From Ramlibacter sp. (GTDB taxonomy: Bacteria > Pseudomonadota > Gammaproteobacteria > Burkholderiales > Burkholderiaceae_C): a stretch of DNA of 9,041 nt. The notes under the pieces are model-generated. The model saw nothing but the letters and a program-made list of their open reading frames with translations. It had not been told where the DNA came from and made no database searches. A program made the position numbers and the translations under genes. The DNA is taken from contig JAQGMT010000072.1 in the NCBI GenBank assembly GCA_028292185.1, positions 1-9,041 on the forward strand, given 5' to 3'. Shown piece by piece: positions 1-8,639 of the stretch (within the stretch, counting starts at the first letter, position 1; each line of letters starts with the position of its first letter).

Positions 1-149
1 GTCTCCACGAAACTCAGGTGGCGCGGTGAAATTTCCGCTTCTTCGGCCAGCTCCGACTGGCTCAGTCGCCGCCGCTGGCGCCAGTGGCGCAAGTGTTCGC
101 CGAAGGCGGGCGGCGCGGCGCGCCGTACGGAATCGATCGCGATGTTCAT
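1..149 (-). CDS. XRE/MmyB-like helix-turn-helix regulator, N-terminal fragment
   Basis: Partial gene on the minus strand, running off the left edge; 49 codons plus two bases are visible. The translation begins MNIAIDSVRRAAPPAFGEHL and continues through HWRQRRRLSQSELAEEAEIS to PRHLSFVE. The segment LSQSELAEEAEIS (residues 29-41) followed by PRHLSFVE is a classic Cro/C1-type helix-turn-helix. The combination of W-R-x-R-R-x-L-S-Q with the recognition helix RHLSFVE is what I associate with the MmyB-like family, which usually carries a C-terminal small-ligand-binding domain; that part lies outside the window. The gene is probably a DNA-binding transcription factor, divergent from serC, with unknown targets. 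The ATG at 149 has no clear Shine-Dalgarno sequence, and the frame stays open upstream, so the start is only probable. Family assignment of the HTH is secure; the MmyB sub-family is inference. Confidence 0.8.
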   Translation of the reverse strand, partial: MNIAIDSVRRAAPPAFGEHLRHWRQRRRLSQSELAEEAEISPRHLSFVE

Positions 150-274
150 GGCCGCATCGTAGTGCGGTGCGACGGCGGGCCCATGACCCGCGAGGTAATC
201 GACGCGCCGCGGGCTGCGGCGAATCAGTTGTGCTCCGGGAAGCCAGCGGCCATCAGGCAGGAACCCGGCTTTCT

Positions 275-282
275 TGTATGCT
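275..282 (+). promoter_or_regulatory. Possible extended -10 element for serC
   Basis: TGTATGCT combines a TG extension with TATGCT, which matches the sigma-70 -10 consensus TATAAT at four of six bases. The hexamer 17 nt upstream (CAGGCA, 254-259) is a poor -35, so any activity would rely on the extended -10. It would give a serC leader of roughly 60-65 nt that includes the GC palindrome at 292-311. This is a by-eye prediction only. Confidence 0.3.
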
Positions 283-291
283 GTGAAACAC

Positions 292-311
292 CGGGCGCCG
301 CGCGGCGCCCG
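292..311. repeat. Perfect 20-bp GC palindrome in the serC leader
   Basis: The sequence CGGGCGCCGCGCGGCGCCCG equals its own reverse complement over all 20 bases. It lies 41 bp upstream of the serC ATG and just downstream of the possible -10. It could be an operator for a dimeric regulator, for example the divergent HTH protein, or a stable stem in the leader RNA. As it consists only of G and C in a GC-rich region, chance is not excluded. Confidence 0.55.
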
Positions 312-352
312 CGTCGCATTCCACTCCCAGCATCCCAAGAAAGATCCCAGCC

Positions 353-1435
353 ATGACCCGCGTTTTCAATTTCAGCCCCGGCCCCGCGACCCTGCCCGAG
401 CCGGTGCTGCGCAAGGCGGCCGAAGAGATGCTCGACTGGCACGGCAGCGGCATGTCGGTGATGGAGATGAGCCATCGCGGCAAGGAGTTCATCGCCATCC
501 ACGCCGAGGCCGAGGCCCTGCTGCGCGAGCTGCTCGGCGTGCCGTCCAATTACAAGGTGCTGTTCATGCAAGGCGGCGCGATCGGCGAGAACGCCATCGT
601 CCCGATGAACCTGATGGGCAAGAGCGGCAAGGCCGATTACGTCAGCACCGGCGACTGGTCCAAGAAGTCGATCAAGGAAGCCAAGACCTACGGCAAGGTG
701 AACATCGCCGCATCGGCCGAGGCCAGCAATTTCACGGCGATTCCCAAGCAGAAGGAATGGAAGCTCGATCCCGAAGCGTCTTACGTGCACATCTGCTCGA
801 ACGAAACCATCGGCGGGGTCGAGTACCACTGGACGCCCGACACCGGCGCGGTGCCGCTGGTGGCCGACATGTCATCCAACATCCTCTCGCGGCCGGTGGA
901 CATCGCGAAGTACGGGCTGATCTATGCCGGCGCGCAAAAGAACATGGGCCCGTCGGGCGTCACCGTCGTCATCGTGCGCGACGACCTGCTGGGCCACGCG
1001 CTGCCCATCACCCCGACCGCCTTCAACTACCAGCTGCAGGCGGAAAGCGACTCGATGTACAACACGCCGCCCACCTACGCGATCTACATCGTCGGGCTGG
1101 TCTGCAAGTACCTGAAGGAGCAGGGCGGCCTGAAGGCCATGGAAGCGCACAACCAGGCCAAGGCGGCCCTCCTGTACGACTACCTGGACAACAGCGCCTT
1201 CTATCGCAATCCGGTGGCCAGGGAAGACCGCTCGCTGATGAACGTGCCGTTCAAGCTGAAGGACGAGTCGCTCGATGACGCTTTCCTGAAGGGCGCGCAG
1301 GCCAAGGGCATGATCCAGCTCAAGGGCCATCGTTCGGTCGGCGGGATGCGCGCATCGATCTACAACGCCATGCCGGTCGAAGGCGTGAAGGCGCTGGTGG
1401 CCTACATGAAGGAATTCGAGGCGCAGCATGGCTAG
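353..1435 (+). CDS. serC: Phosphoserine aminotransferase
   Basis: 360 aa, the usual SerC length. The cytosolic PLP enzyme converts 3-phosphohydroxypyruvate plus glutamate to O-phosphoserine plus 2-oxoglutarate, step two of serine synthesis; SerC also serves pyridoxal-phosphate synthesis by acting on the erythronate-derived 3-hydroxy-2-oxo-4-phosphobutanoate. Family marks include the start VFNFSPGPATLP (residues 4-15), WHGSGMSVMEMSHRGKEF (29-46), the PLP-phosphate-binding FMQGGAIGENAIVPMN (71-86), the PLP aspartate region ADMSSNILSRPVD (171-183), and the Schiff-base lysine K196 in YAGAQKNMGPSGVTVV. The C-terminal GHRSVGGMRASIYNAM motif is intact. The start is fixed by the conserved N-terminus. 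It overlaps the next gene, a SerA-type dehydrogenase, by 8 nt, so the two are almost surely co-transcribed and translationally coupled. No defects seen. Confidence 0.97.
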   Translation: MTRVFNFSPGPATLPEPVLRKAAEEMLDWHGSGMSVMEMSHRGKEFIAIHAEAEALLRELLGVPSNYKVLFMQGGAIGENAIVPMNLMGKSGKADYVSTGDWSKKSIKEAKTYGKVNIAASAEASNFTAIPKQKEWKLDPEASYVHICSNETIGGVEYHWTPDTGAVPLVADMSSNILSRPVDIAKYGLIYAGAQKNMGPSGVTVVIVRDDLLGHALPITPTAFNYQLQAESDSMYNTPPTYAIYIVGLVCKYLKEQGGLKAMEAHNQAKAALLYDYLDNSAFYRNPVAREDRSLMNVPFKLKDESLDDAFLKGAQAKGMIQLKGHRSVGGMRASIYNAMPVEGVKALVAYMKEFEAQHG

Positions 1436-2618
1436 CGCGCCGCGCTTTCGCGTGCTGGTGCTCAACCAGATTTCCGCGAATGGCCTGAAGCGCCTGCCGC
1501 CGGAGAACTACGCCACCGGCAAGGATGTCGCCGAGCCCGATGCGATCCTGGTGCGATCGGCGGACATGCATGGCGTCGCCATCGCGCAAAGCGTCAAGGC
1601 GATCGGACGCGCCGGCGCGGGTACCAACAACATTCCGGTGAAGGCCATGAGCGCGCGCGGCGTGCCGGTGTTCAATGCCCCGGGCGCCAATGCCAACGCG
1701 GTCAAGGAACTGGTGGTGGCGGGCATGCTGATCGCGGCGCGCAACCTCGCTCCGGCGCAGCGCTTCGTCGAGCAGCTCGATCCCGCGACGCCGGACCTCG
1801 ACAAGGTGGTGGAGGAAGGCAAGAAGAATTTCGCCGGCTGCGAATTGGCCGGCCAGACGCTGGGCATCGTCGGCCTGGGGAAGATCGGCTGCCTGGTGGC
1901 GGACGCCGCGATCAAGTTGGGGATGAACGTGCTGGGCTACGATCCGGAGATCACGGTGGATGCGGCCTGGAGCTTGCCGGCGCAAGTGAAGAAGGCGTCC
2001 AGCGTCGCCGATGTGCTGAAGAACGCCAACTTCATCAGCCTGCATGTGCCGCTCGTTGAAGCAACGCGCGACTTGGTAAATGAAAAAAACGTGACGCTCA
2101 TGAAGGATGGCGCGGTGCTGCTGAACTTCTCACGGGAAGGCGTGGTGAACGATGCCGCCGTGCTCGGGGCGCTCGGCGGTGGCGAGCTCGGCTGGTATGT
2201 GTGCGACTTTCCGGGCGGCAAGATCCTCAAGCACCCGAAGGTGGTGGCGTTGCCGCACCTGGGCGCGTCCACCCGCGAAGCCGAAGAGAACTGCGCCATC
2301 ATGGTGGCCGACCAGTTGCGCGACTACCTGGAGAACGGCAACGTCGTCAACGCGGTTAACTTTCCCAATGTGGCGATGCCGCGCGAATCGCGCTTTCGCG
2401 TCGCGATCGCCAACGCGAATGTGCCCAACATGCTGGGCCAGATCTCCACCGCGATGGCCCACGCCGGGCTGAACATCCACAACATGGTCAACAAGTCGCG
2501 CGGCGACATGGCCTACACCTTGGTCGACGTCGACAGCGCCTTGACCGACGCCGTCATTGCCGCGCTGCGCGGCATCGAAGGCGTGCTCGCGGTCAGGTAC
2601 CTGCCCCAGATGGAATAG
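1428..2618 (+). CDS. serA: Short ACT-domain 3-phosphoglycerate dehydrogenase (SerA type)
   Basis: 396 aa. It is predicted to oxidise 3-phosphoglycerate to 3-phosphohydroxypyruvate with NAD+, the first step of serine synthesis. The N-terminal substrate domain contains RAGAGTNNIP (61-70) and VFNAPGANANAVKEL (81-95). The Rossmann fold has GIVGLGKIG (146-154) with D172 at the end of the next strand, as expected for NAD binding. Catalytic R236 lies in LNFSREGVVND and H277 in LPHLGAST. An ACT domain follows from about residue 323 (FRVAIANANVPNMLGQIS) to 392, suggesting amino-acid feedback; there is no intervening domain as in long SerA forms. The ATG overlaps the serC stop (ATGGCTAG), and no other start is needed. 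The usual catalytic Glu position is not acidic (DFPGGK, see findings). The symbol follows from family and context; a related 2-hydroxyacid dehydrogenase role is the alternative. Confidence 0.9.
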   Translation: MASAPRFRVLVLNQISANGLKRLPPENYATGKDVAEPDAILVRSADMHGVAIAQSVKAIGRAGAGTNNIPVKAMSARGVPVFNAPGANANAVKELVVAGMLIAARNLAPAQRFVEQLDPATPDLDKVVEEGKKNFAGCELAGQTLGIVGLGKIGCLVADAAIKLGMNVLGYDPEITVDAAWSLPAQVKKASSVADVLKNANFISLHVPLVEATRDLVNEKNVTLMKDGAVLLNFSREGVVNDAAVLGALGGGELGWYVCDFPGGKILKHPKVVALPHLGASTREAEENCAIMVADQLRDYLENGNVVNAVNFPNVAMPRESRFRVAIANANVPNMLGQISTAMAHAGLNIHNMVNKSRGDMAYTLVDVDSALTDAVIAALRGIEGVLAVRYLPQME

Positions 2619-2629
2619 GCCGGGGCCGC

Positions 2630-2657
2630 GTGGGCGGCGGGAAGACTCGGCCGCCAC
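2630..2657 (+). terminator. Weak hairpin after the serC-serA unit
   Basis: GTGGGCGGC (2630-2638) can pair with GCCGCCAC (2650-2657), with one bulged G and an 11-nt loop. It begins 12 bp after the serA stop. No T-tract follows (AGAAATTTG comes next), so it is not a standard intrinsic terminator. It could attenuate read-through into acnA or be incidental in GC-rich DNA. Confidence 0.2.
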
Positions 2658-2674
2658 AGAAATTTGCGTCTGGC

Positions 2675-2684
2675 GGCAAAATGG
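2675..2684 (+). promoter_or_regulatory. Probable acnA promoter -10 region (GGCAAAATGG)
   Basis: CAAAAT (2677-2682) matches the -10 consensus at four of six bases, within an otherwise GC-rich spacer. A partial -35 (GCCACA, 2653-2658) lies 18 nt upstream. Transcription from here would start near 2689, giving acnA a leader of about 25 nt containing GAGG. The same decamer occurs at 5643-5652 before the monooxygenase. Predicted by eye. Confidence 0.4.
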
Positions 2685-2713
2685 AGTCAACACCAAATAC
2701 ACCCGAGGTCGAG

Positions 2714-5608
<2,895 letters not shown>

Positions 5609-5642
5609 TTGTCCCGCCGTCGAGTGCCTGCGCGCTCTTCAC

Positions 5643-5652
5643 GGCAAAATGG
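5643..5652 (+). promoter_or_regulatory. Possible -10 region immediately before the monooxygenase (GGCAAAATGG)
   Basis: Identical decamer to that at 2675-2684. If CAAAAT (5645-5650) acts as a -10, transcription would begin at about 5656-5658, on or next to the ATG at 5657. That implies a leaderless message, and it fits the absence of a Shine-Dalgarno sequence there. No convincing -35 lies 16-18 nt upstream, which lowers confidence. Confidence 0.3.
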
Positions 5653-5656
5653 GCCA

Positions 5657-6841
5657 ATGACTCAGCAGCTTCTCGTCGCCGGCGGTGGCATGGCCGGCCT
5701 TGCCGTCGCCATCGCGGCGGCGCGCGCCGGTTGGCAGCCGCGCTTGTTCGAGCAGGCTGCCGCCTTCAGCGAGGCCGGGGCGGGCTTGCAACTGGGACCG
5801 AACGCGACGCGGCGGCTCGACGCCTGGGGACTGGGCGCGGAGCTCGAGCGTGTCGGCGCCTTTCCACGGGAACTGCGCGTGCGCGGCGCGTGCGATGCCA
5901 AGCCGTTGGCTTCGATGGCACTCGGCACCGACTTTGCGCAGCGCTATGGCGCGCCGTACGTCACCTTGCATCGCGCCGATCTGCATGATCTGTTGCGTGG
6001 CCGCGCCCGAGCCCTCGGGACCCAGCTGAATCTGGAGTCCAGGGTCGCGGCCGTGTCGCAATCGGGGGACGGCGTCGCACTCGACCTGGACTCGGGCGGG
6101 CGGGCCGAAGGCGCTGCCTTGGCGGGCGCCGACGGCTTGTGGAGCACGGTGCGGGCACAGGTGTGGCCCGGCTCGACGGCGGCGCGGCCCACCGGCCATC
6201 TTGCCTATCGGGCCTTGTTGAAGCAGCGGGACCTGCCTGCGCATTTGCGCAGTGACGACGTGACCGTCTGGCTCGGCCCGCGGCTGCACGCGGTGACCTA
6301 TCCGGTGCGGCGCGGCGAGTGGCTCAATGCCGTTGCCATCGTCGAGGGAGACTTGCCGCGCAGTGGCCAGACTTGGGACTTGCCGGCGTTCGGCGCGGAT
6401 CTGCTTCGATCGTTCGAAGCCGCGAGTGCATGCGCGGAGTTGAAAGACCTGGCCAGCGCCGCGCCTTGGTGGCGCTTGTGGGTGCTGCACGATCGCGCGC
6501 CGGTGGCCGCGGCCACTGAAATGGCGCGCGGGCGAGTGGCGCTGCTCGGCGATGCCGCGCATCCGATGCGTCCGTATTTCGCGCAAGGCGCGGGCATGGC
6601 CATCGAGGATGCCGACGAGCTGGGCCGCTGTCTTTCGCTGGTGCCGGACGGCGGCGCGCAACTGCCGGCTGCCCTGTCGCTCTACGCCGCGAATCGGTGG
6701 GCGCGCAATGCGCGCGTGCAGCGCCGCTCGCAGCGCAATGGCCGCATCTTCCATGCAACGGGGGCGATGCGCGTGGCGCGCGATGCCGCCTTGAAGGTGC
6801 TGGGCGAGCGCCTGCTGGATGCGAACTGGTTGTACCGGTGA
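5657..6841 (+). CDS. FAD-dependent aromatic hydroxylase-like monooxygenase
   Basis: 394 aa group A flavoprotein monooxygenase, related to the salicylate/3-hydroxybenzoate hydroxylase and UbiH-like enzymes. These use NAD(P)H and O2 to hydroxylate an activated ring. The FAD-binding LLVAGGGMAGLAVAIAAARAG (5-25) has the GxGxxG glycines and E32 ending the second strand. R106 lies in LHRADLHDLL, and the DG motif is GADGLWSTVR (157-166). The second FAD motif is GRVALLGDAAHPMRPYFAQGAGMAIEDA (292-319), with D299 and P303. TYPVRRGEWLNAVAIVE (214-230) resembles the substrate/NADH face of hydroxybenzoate hydroxylases. The substrate cannot be told from sequence. The ATG at 5657 puts the FAD strand at the N-terminus; upstream TTG (5609) and GTG (5624) are in frame but add a basic, non-family extension. 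The gene overlaps the MATE gene by 4 nt, suggesting that a product or substrate may be exported. Confidence 0.88.
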   Translation: MTQQLLVAGGGMAGLAVAIAAARAGWQPRLFEQAAAFSEAGAGLQLGPNATRRLDAWGLGAELERVGAFPRELRVRGACDAKPLASMALGTDFAQRYGAPYVTLHRADLHDLLRGRARALGTQLNLESRVAAVSQSGDGVALDLDSGGRAEGAALAGADGLWSTVRAQVWPGSTAARPTGHLAYRALLKQRDLPAHLRSDDVTVWLGPRLHAVTYPVRRGEWLNAVAIVEGDLPRSGQTWDLPAFGADLLRSFEAASACAELKDLASAAPWWRLWVLHDRAPVAAATEMARGRVALLGDAAHPMRPYFAQGAGMAIEDADELGRCLSLVPDGGAQLPAALSLYAANRWARNARVQRRSQRNGRIFHATGAMRVARDAALKVLGERLLDANWLYR

Positions 6842-8181
6842 CACCGCTTCTCGCGGGCCCCATTCTTCCGGCGCTGCTGCGATTGGCGCTGCCCAATGTG
6901 CTGGCGATGGCCGCCGCGGCCGCGGTGGGCATTGGCGAGACTTTCTATGTCGGCTTGCTGGGGCTGGAGCCGCTTGCCGCAATGGCGGTGGTGTTTCCCT
7001 TCGTCATGCTCACGCAGATGTTTTCTTCCGGCGCGATGGGAGGCGGTGTTTCGTCGGCGGTGAGCCGCGCGATCGGGGCGGGCGACCCGGAGCGGGCGCG
7101 CACCCTGGCGACGCATGCCGTCGTGATCGGAGCCAGTGCCGGACTGGTTTTCACCGCGCTGTTCCTGCTGGGCGGTCCGGTGCTCTATCGCTGGCTGGGC
7201 GCGCGCGCGGGCGTGCTCGATCAAGCGGTCCTGTATTCGCAAGTGGTGTTCTGTGGCGCCTTGCCGATCTGGCTGTGCAACACGCTCATTTCGGTATTGC
7301 GCGGTGCGGGCAACATGCGCATTCCGTCGGCCACGATCCTGGTCGCGTGTGTCGTGCAGGTCGCCATCGGTGCGGGGCTGGGGCTCGGGCTGGGGCCACT
7401 GCCGAAGCTGGGCATGGCCGGCATCGCCCTCGGGCAGGTCATCGCTTACACCCTGATCATGGCGTTCCTGTTCTGGTACCTGATCGCCGGCCCTGCGTCC
7501 TTGCGTTTGTCCCTGTGGGGCGTCACCTTGCGACGCGGCATGTTCCACGACATCCTGAAGGTCGGCGCGCTGGCCTGCCTTTCTCCGCTGCAGACGGTGC
7601 TGGTGATCATGATCGTCACGGCGCTGGTTGCGCGCTACGGCGTGCAGCCGCTCGCGGGCTACGGCATCGGCGCGCGGCTGGAGTTCCTCCTGGTTCCGAT
7701 TGCGTTCGGCGTGGGTGTCGCGGCCGTGCCCATGGTGGGCATGGCGATCGGCGCCGGCGATGTGCAGCGCGCGCGCCGCGTCGCCTGGGTTGCCGGCGCG
7801 GTATCGGCGTGCGTGCTGGGTTCAATCGGACTGCTGGTGTCGCTGCTGCCGGACGCATGGGCGGCGCTATTCACCAGCGACGCGCAAGTGCTCGCGTCGG
7901 CGCGGCAGTACCTGCGGTGGGCGGGGCCGGCATTCGCTTTCTTCGGACTGGGCTTGACCCTGTACTTTGCGTCGCAGGGCTCGGGCAAGGTGCTCGGCCC
8001 GGTGCTCGCGGCCTCGGCCAGGCTGGTCTTCGTGGCTGGCGTGGGTGCGCTGTTGGTCTGGCAGGCCGCTCCGGTCTGGACGCTGTTCGCCCTGGTCGGC
8101 GCGGCGATGGCCGTCTACGGCCTGGTGACTGCGGCGGCGGTGTACTTCACCGTCTGGGGAACGCCGCAGCCGGTGACCTAG
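6838..8181 (+). CDS. MATE family efflux transporter
   Basis: 447 aa from a GTG start, the usual size for a MATE carrier. It is an inner-membrane antiporter that exports drugs, dyes or metabolites using a Na+ or H+ gradient. The protein is almost wholly hydrophobic, with about twelve segments, and shows the two-fold MATE repeat: VSRAIGAGDPERAR (75-88) is mirrored by VGMAIGAGDVQRAR (300-313), and RGAGNMRIP (155-163) by QGSGKVLGP (380-388). The GTG at 6838 overlaps the upstream TGA as GTGA, a common coupled arrangement. The frame is open further upstream inside the monooxygenase gene, but those residues are not membrane-like. There is no clear Shine-Dalgarno sequence, so translation probably depends on the upstream gene. 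Substrate unknown; a role in exporting a compound handled by the partner monooxygenase is inference. Confidence 0.92.
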   Translation: MTPLLAGPILPALLRLALPNVLAMAAAAAVGIGETFYVGLLGLEPLAAMAVVFPFVMLTQMFSSGAMGGGVSSAVSRAIGAGDPERARTLATHAVVIGASAGLVFTALFLLGGPVLYRWLGARAGVLDQAVLYSQVVFCGALPIWLCNTLISVLRGAGNMRIPSATILVACVVQVAIGAGLGLGLGPLPKLGMAGIALGQVIAYTLIMAFLFWYLIAGPASLRLSLWGVTLRRGMFHDILKVGALACLSPLQTVLVIMIVTALVARYGVQPLAGYGIGARLEFLLVPIAFGVGVAAVPMVGMAIGAGDVQRARRVAWVAGAVSACVLGSIGLLVSLLPDAWAALFTSDAQVLASARQYLRWAGPAFAFFGLGLTLYFASQGSGKVLGPVLAASARLVFVAGVGALLVWQAAPVWTLFALVGAAMAVYGLVTAAAVYFTVWGTPQPVT

Positions 8182-8270
8182 CTCACAGTGCGTCAACCGG
8201 CGGGCACGCAATGGCGTTGCAATGGCCTGTACAAACGTACAGTTCAGTCACTCACCCAGGAGAGCACGCC
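8182..8270. other. Regulatory spacer between the MATE gene and the small SOS-type gene
   Basis: An 89-bp gap. It holds two direct copies of GCAATGGC (8208-8215 and 8219-8226) set 11 bp apart, then a LexA-type box starting at the next base (8227-8242), then AGGAG (8258-8262) 8 nt before the ATG. A possible -35, TTGCAA (8217-8222), and a possible -10, TACAGT (8238-8243), are 15 nt apart, so LexA bound at the box would cover the -10. No terminator for the MATE transcript is apparent. Confidence 0.5.
8227..8242. promoter_or_regulatory. Predicted LexA (SOS) operator
   Basis: CTGTACAAACGTACAG is an inverted repeat with 6-bp arms (CTGTAC/GTACAG) around AAAC. It matches exactly the CTGT-N8-ACAG core of the LexA box known from E. 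coli and used in beta- and gammaproteobacteria. It lies 28 bp upstream of the ATG of the 121-aa gene and overlaps its possible -10. The location, symmetry and exact core make a real site likely, although no binding data exist and LexA itself is not in the window. By composition, an exact 8-base core match should occur less than once in a window of this size. Confidence 0.65.
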
Positions 8271-8636
8271 ATGGAACTGCAGACCGCGCACCAGATCATC
8301 GACACGCTGGCCCAGGGAATCCACCCCGTCACGGGCGAAGCGATGCCTGAAGACAGCCCCTACAACGCACCGCCGGTGATCCGCGCGCTGTTCGCGGTGT
8401 CGCAGGCGCTGCAAGGGCAAGCGCCCCGTACGGCGCGGCGCGAGCCGCCGTCGAACGCGGGCAAGGCGTGGCGTGGCGAAGAAGACGCGAAGCTGGCGTC
8501 GGCATTCGATGCGGGCACCGAGTTGAAGCAGCTGGCGGCCGATCTGGGCCGCACGCCCTTCGCTGTGGAGACCCGCCTGATCAAGCTCGGCAAGTTGCCG
8601 GTGCGGGTCGGGCGCTTCGGCGCGCCCGCAGCCTAG
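8271..8636 (+). CDS. Small predicted DNA-binding protein, probable SOS-regulon member
   Basis: 121 aa, soluble, with no signal peptide. It appears to have two parts. The N-terminal third has the pattern LQTAHQIIDTLAQGIHPVTGEAMPED (3-28) followed by SPYNAPPVIRALFAVSQAL (29-47); I recall this pattern from uncharacterised proteobacterial proteins. After a basic, Pro/Arg-rich linker (50-62), the C-terminal part NAGKAWRGEEDAKLASAFD (62-80), then LKQLAADLGRTPFAVETRLIKLG (85-107), looks like a tri-helical Myb/SANT- or GcrA-like domain: W67, acidic EED 70-72, and a recognition-type helix beginning at GRT. The start has AGGAG 8 nt upstream, and an exact LexA-box core lies just beyond. I cannot assign a function; a DNA-damage-induced DNA-binding protein is inference from the operator and the fold signature. 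It converges on argF with only 3 bp between stops. Confidence 0.82.
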   Translation: MELQTAHQIIDTLAQGIHPVTGEAMPEDSPYNAPPVIRALFAVSQALQGQAPRTARREPPSNAGKAWRGEEDAKLASAFDAGTELKQLAADLGRTPFAVETRLIKLGKLPVRVGRFGAPAA

Positions 8637-8639
8637 CGC

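Larger units (their letters stand above)
150..352. other. Divergent intergenic region between the HTH regulator and serC
   Basis: About 200 bp with no convincing gene. Short ORFs crossing it have arginine-rich, low-complexity translations typical of GC-rich non-coding frames. It should contain the promoters for the leftward regulator and the rightward serC unit. The visible structure is a possible extended -10 (TGTATGCT, 275-282) and a perfect GC palindrome at 292-311. An AAGAAAGA stretch (337-344) lies 8 nt before the serC ATG and is a weak ribosome-binding candidate. Confidence 0.6.

Noticed and set aside
26..356. Short plus-strand ORFs before serC
   Set aside because: They overlap the minus-strand HTH gene and the promoter region, have no ribosome-binding site and no motif.
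274..1278. 334-codon ORF on the plus strand over serC
   Set aside because: Low-complexity Arg/Gly/His translation in an alternative frame of serC.
2630..2713. N-terminal extension of AcnA by 28 residues
   Set aside because: The extension lacks family similarity, includes the putative promoter, and has a poorer initiation signal than the GAGG-preceded ATG at 2714.
5609..5656. 16-residue extension of the monooxygenase from TTG
   Set aside because: Arg/Ser-rich, not part of the FAD-binding fold; the ATG at 5657 gives the standard N-terminus.
5639..6982. 447-codon antisense ORF over the monooxygenase
   Set aside because: The translation is rich in Arg, Ala, His and Pro with no recognisable motif, and it mirrors a well-supported gene; it is a GC-bias shadow.
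8189..8210. TGCGT/ACGCA inverted repeat with a 12-nt loop after the MATE gene as terminator
   Set aside because: The five-base stem is too weak and no T-tract follows.
6819..8636. 605-codon ORF spanning the MATE gene and the small SOS-type gene
   Set aside because: The frame is open through the MATE gene only by GC bias and happens to be in phase with the small gene. The first part is Arg/Gly-rich nonsense; the real protein starts at 8271, behind a good ribosome-binding site.
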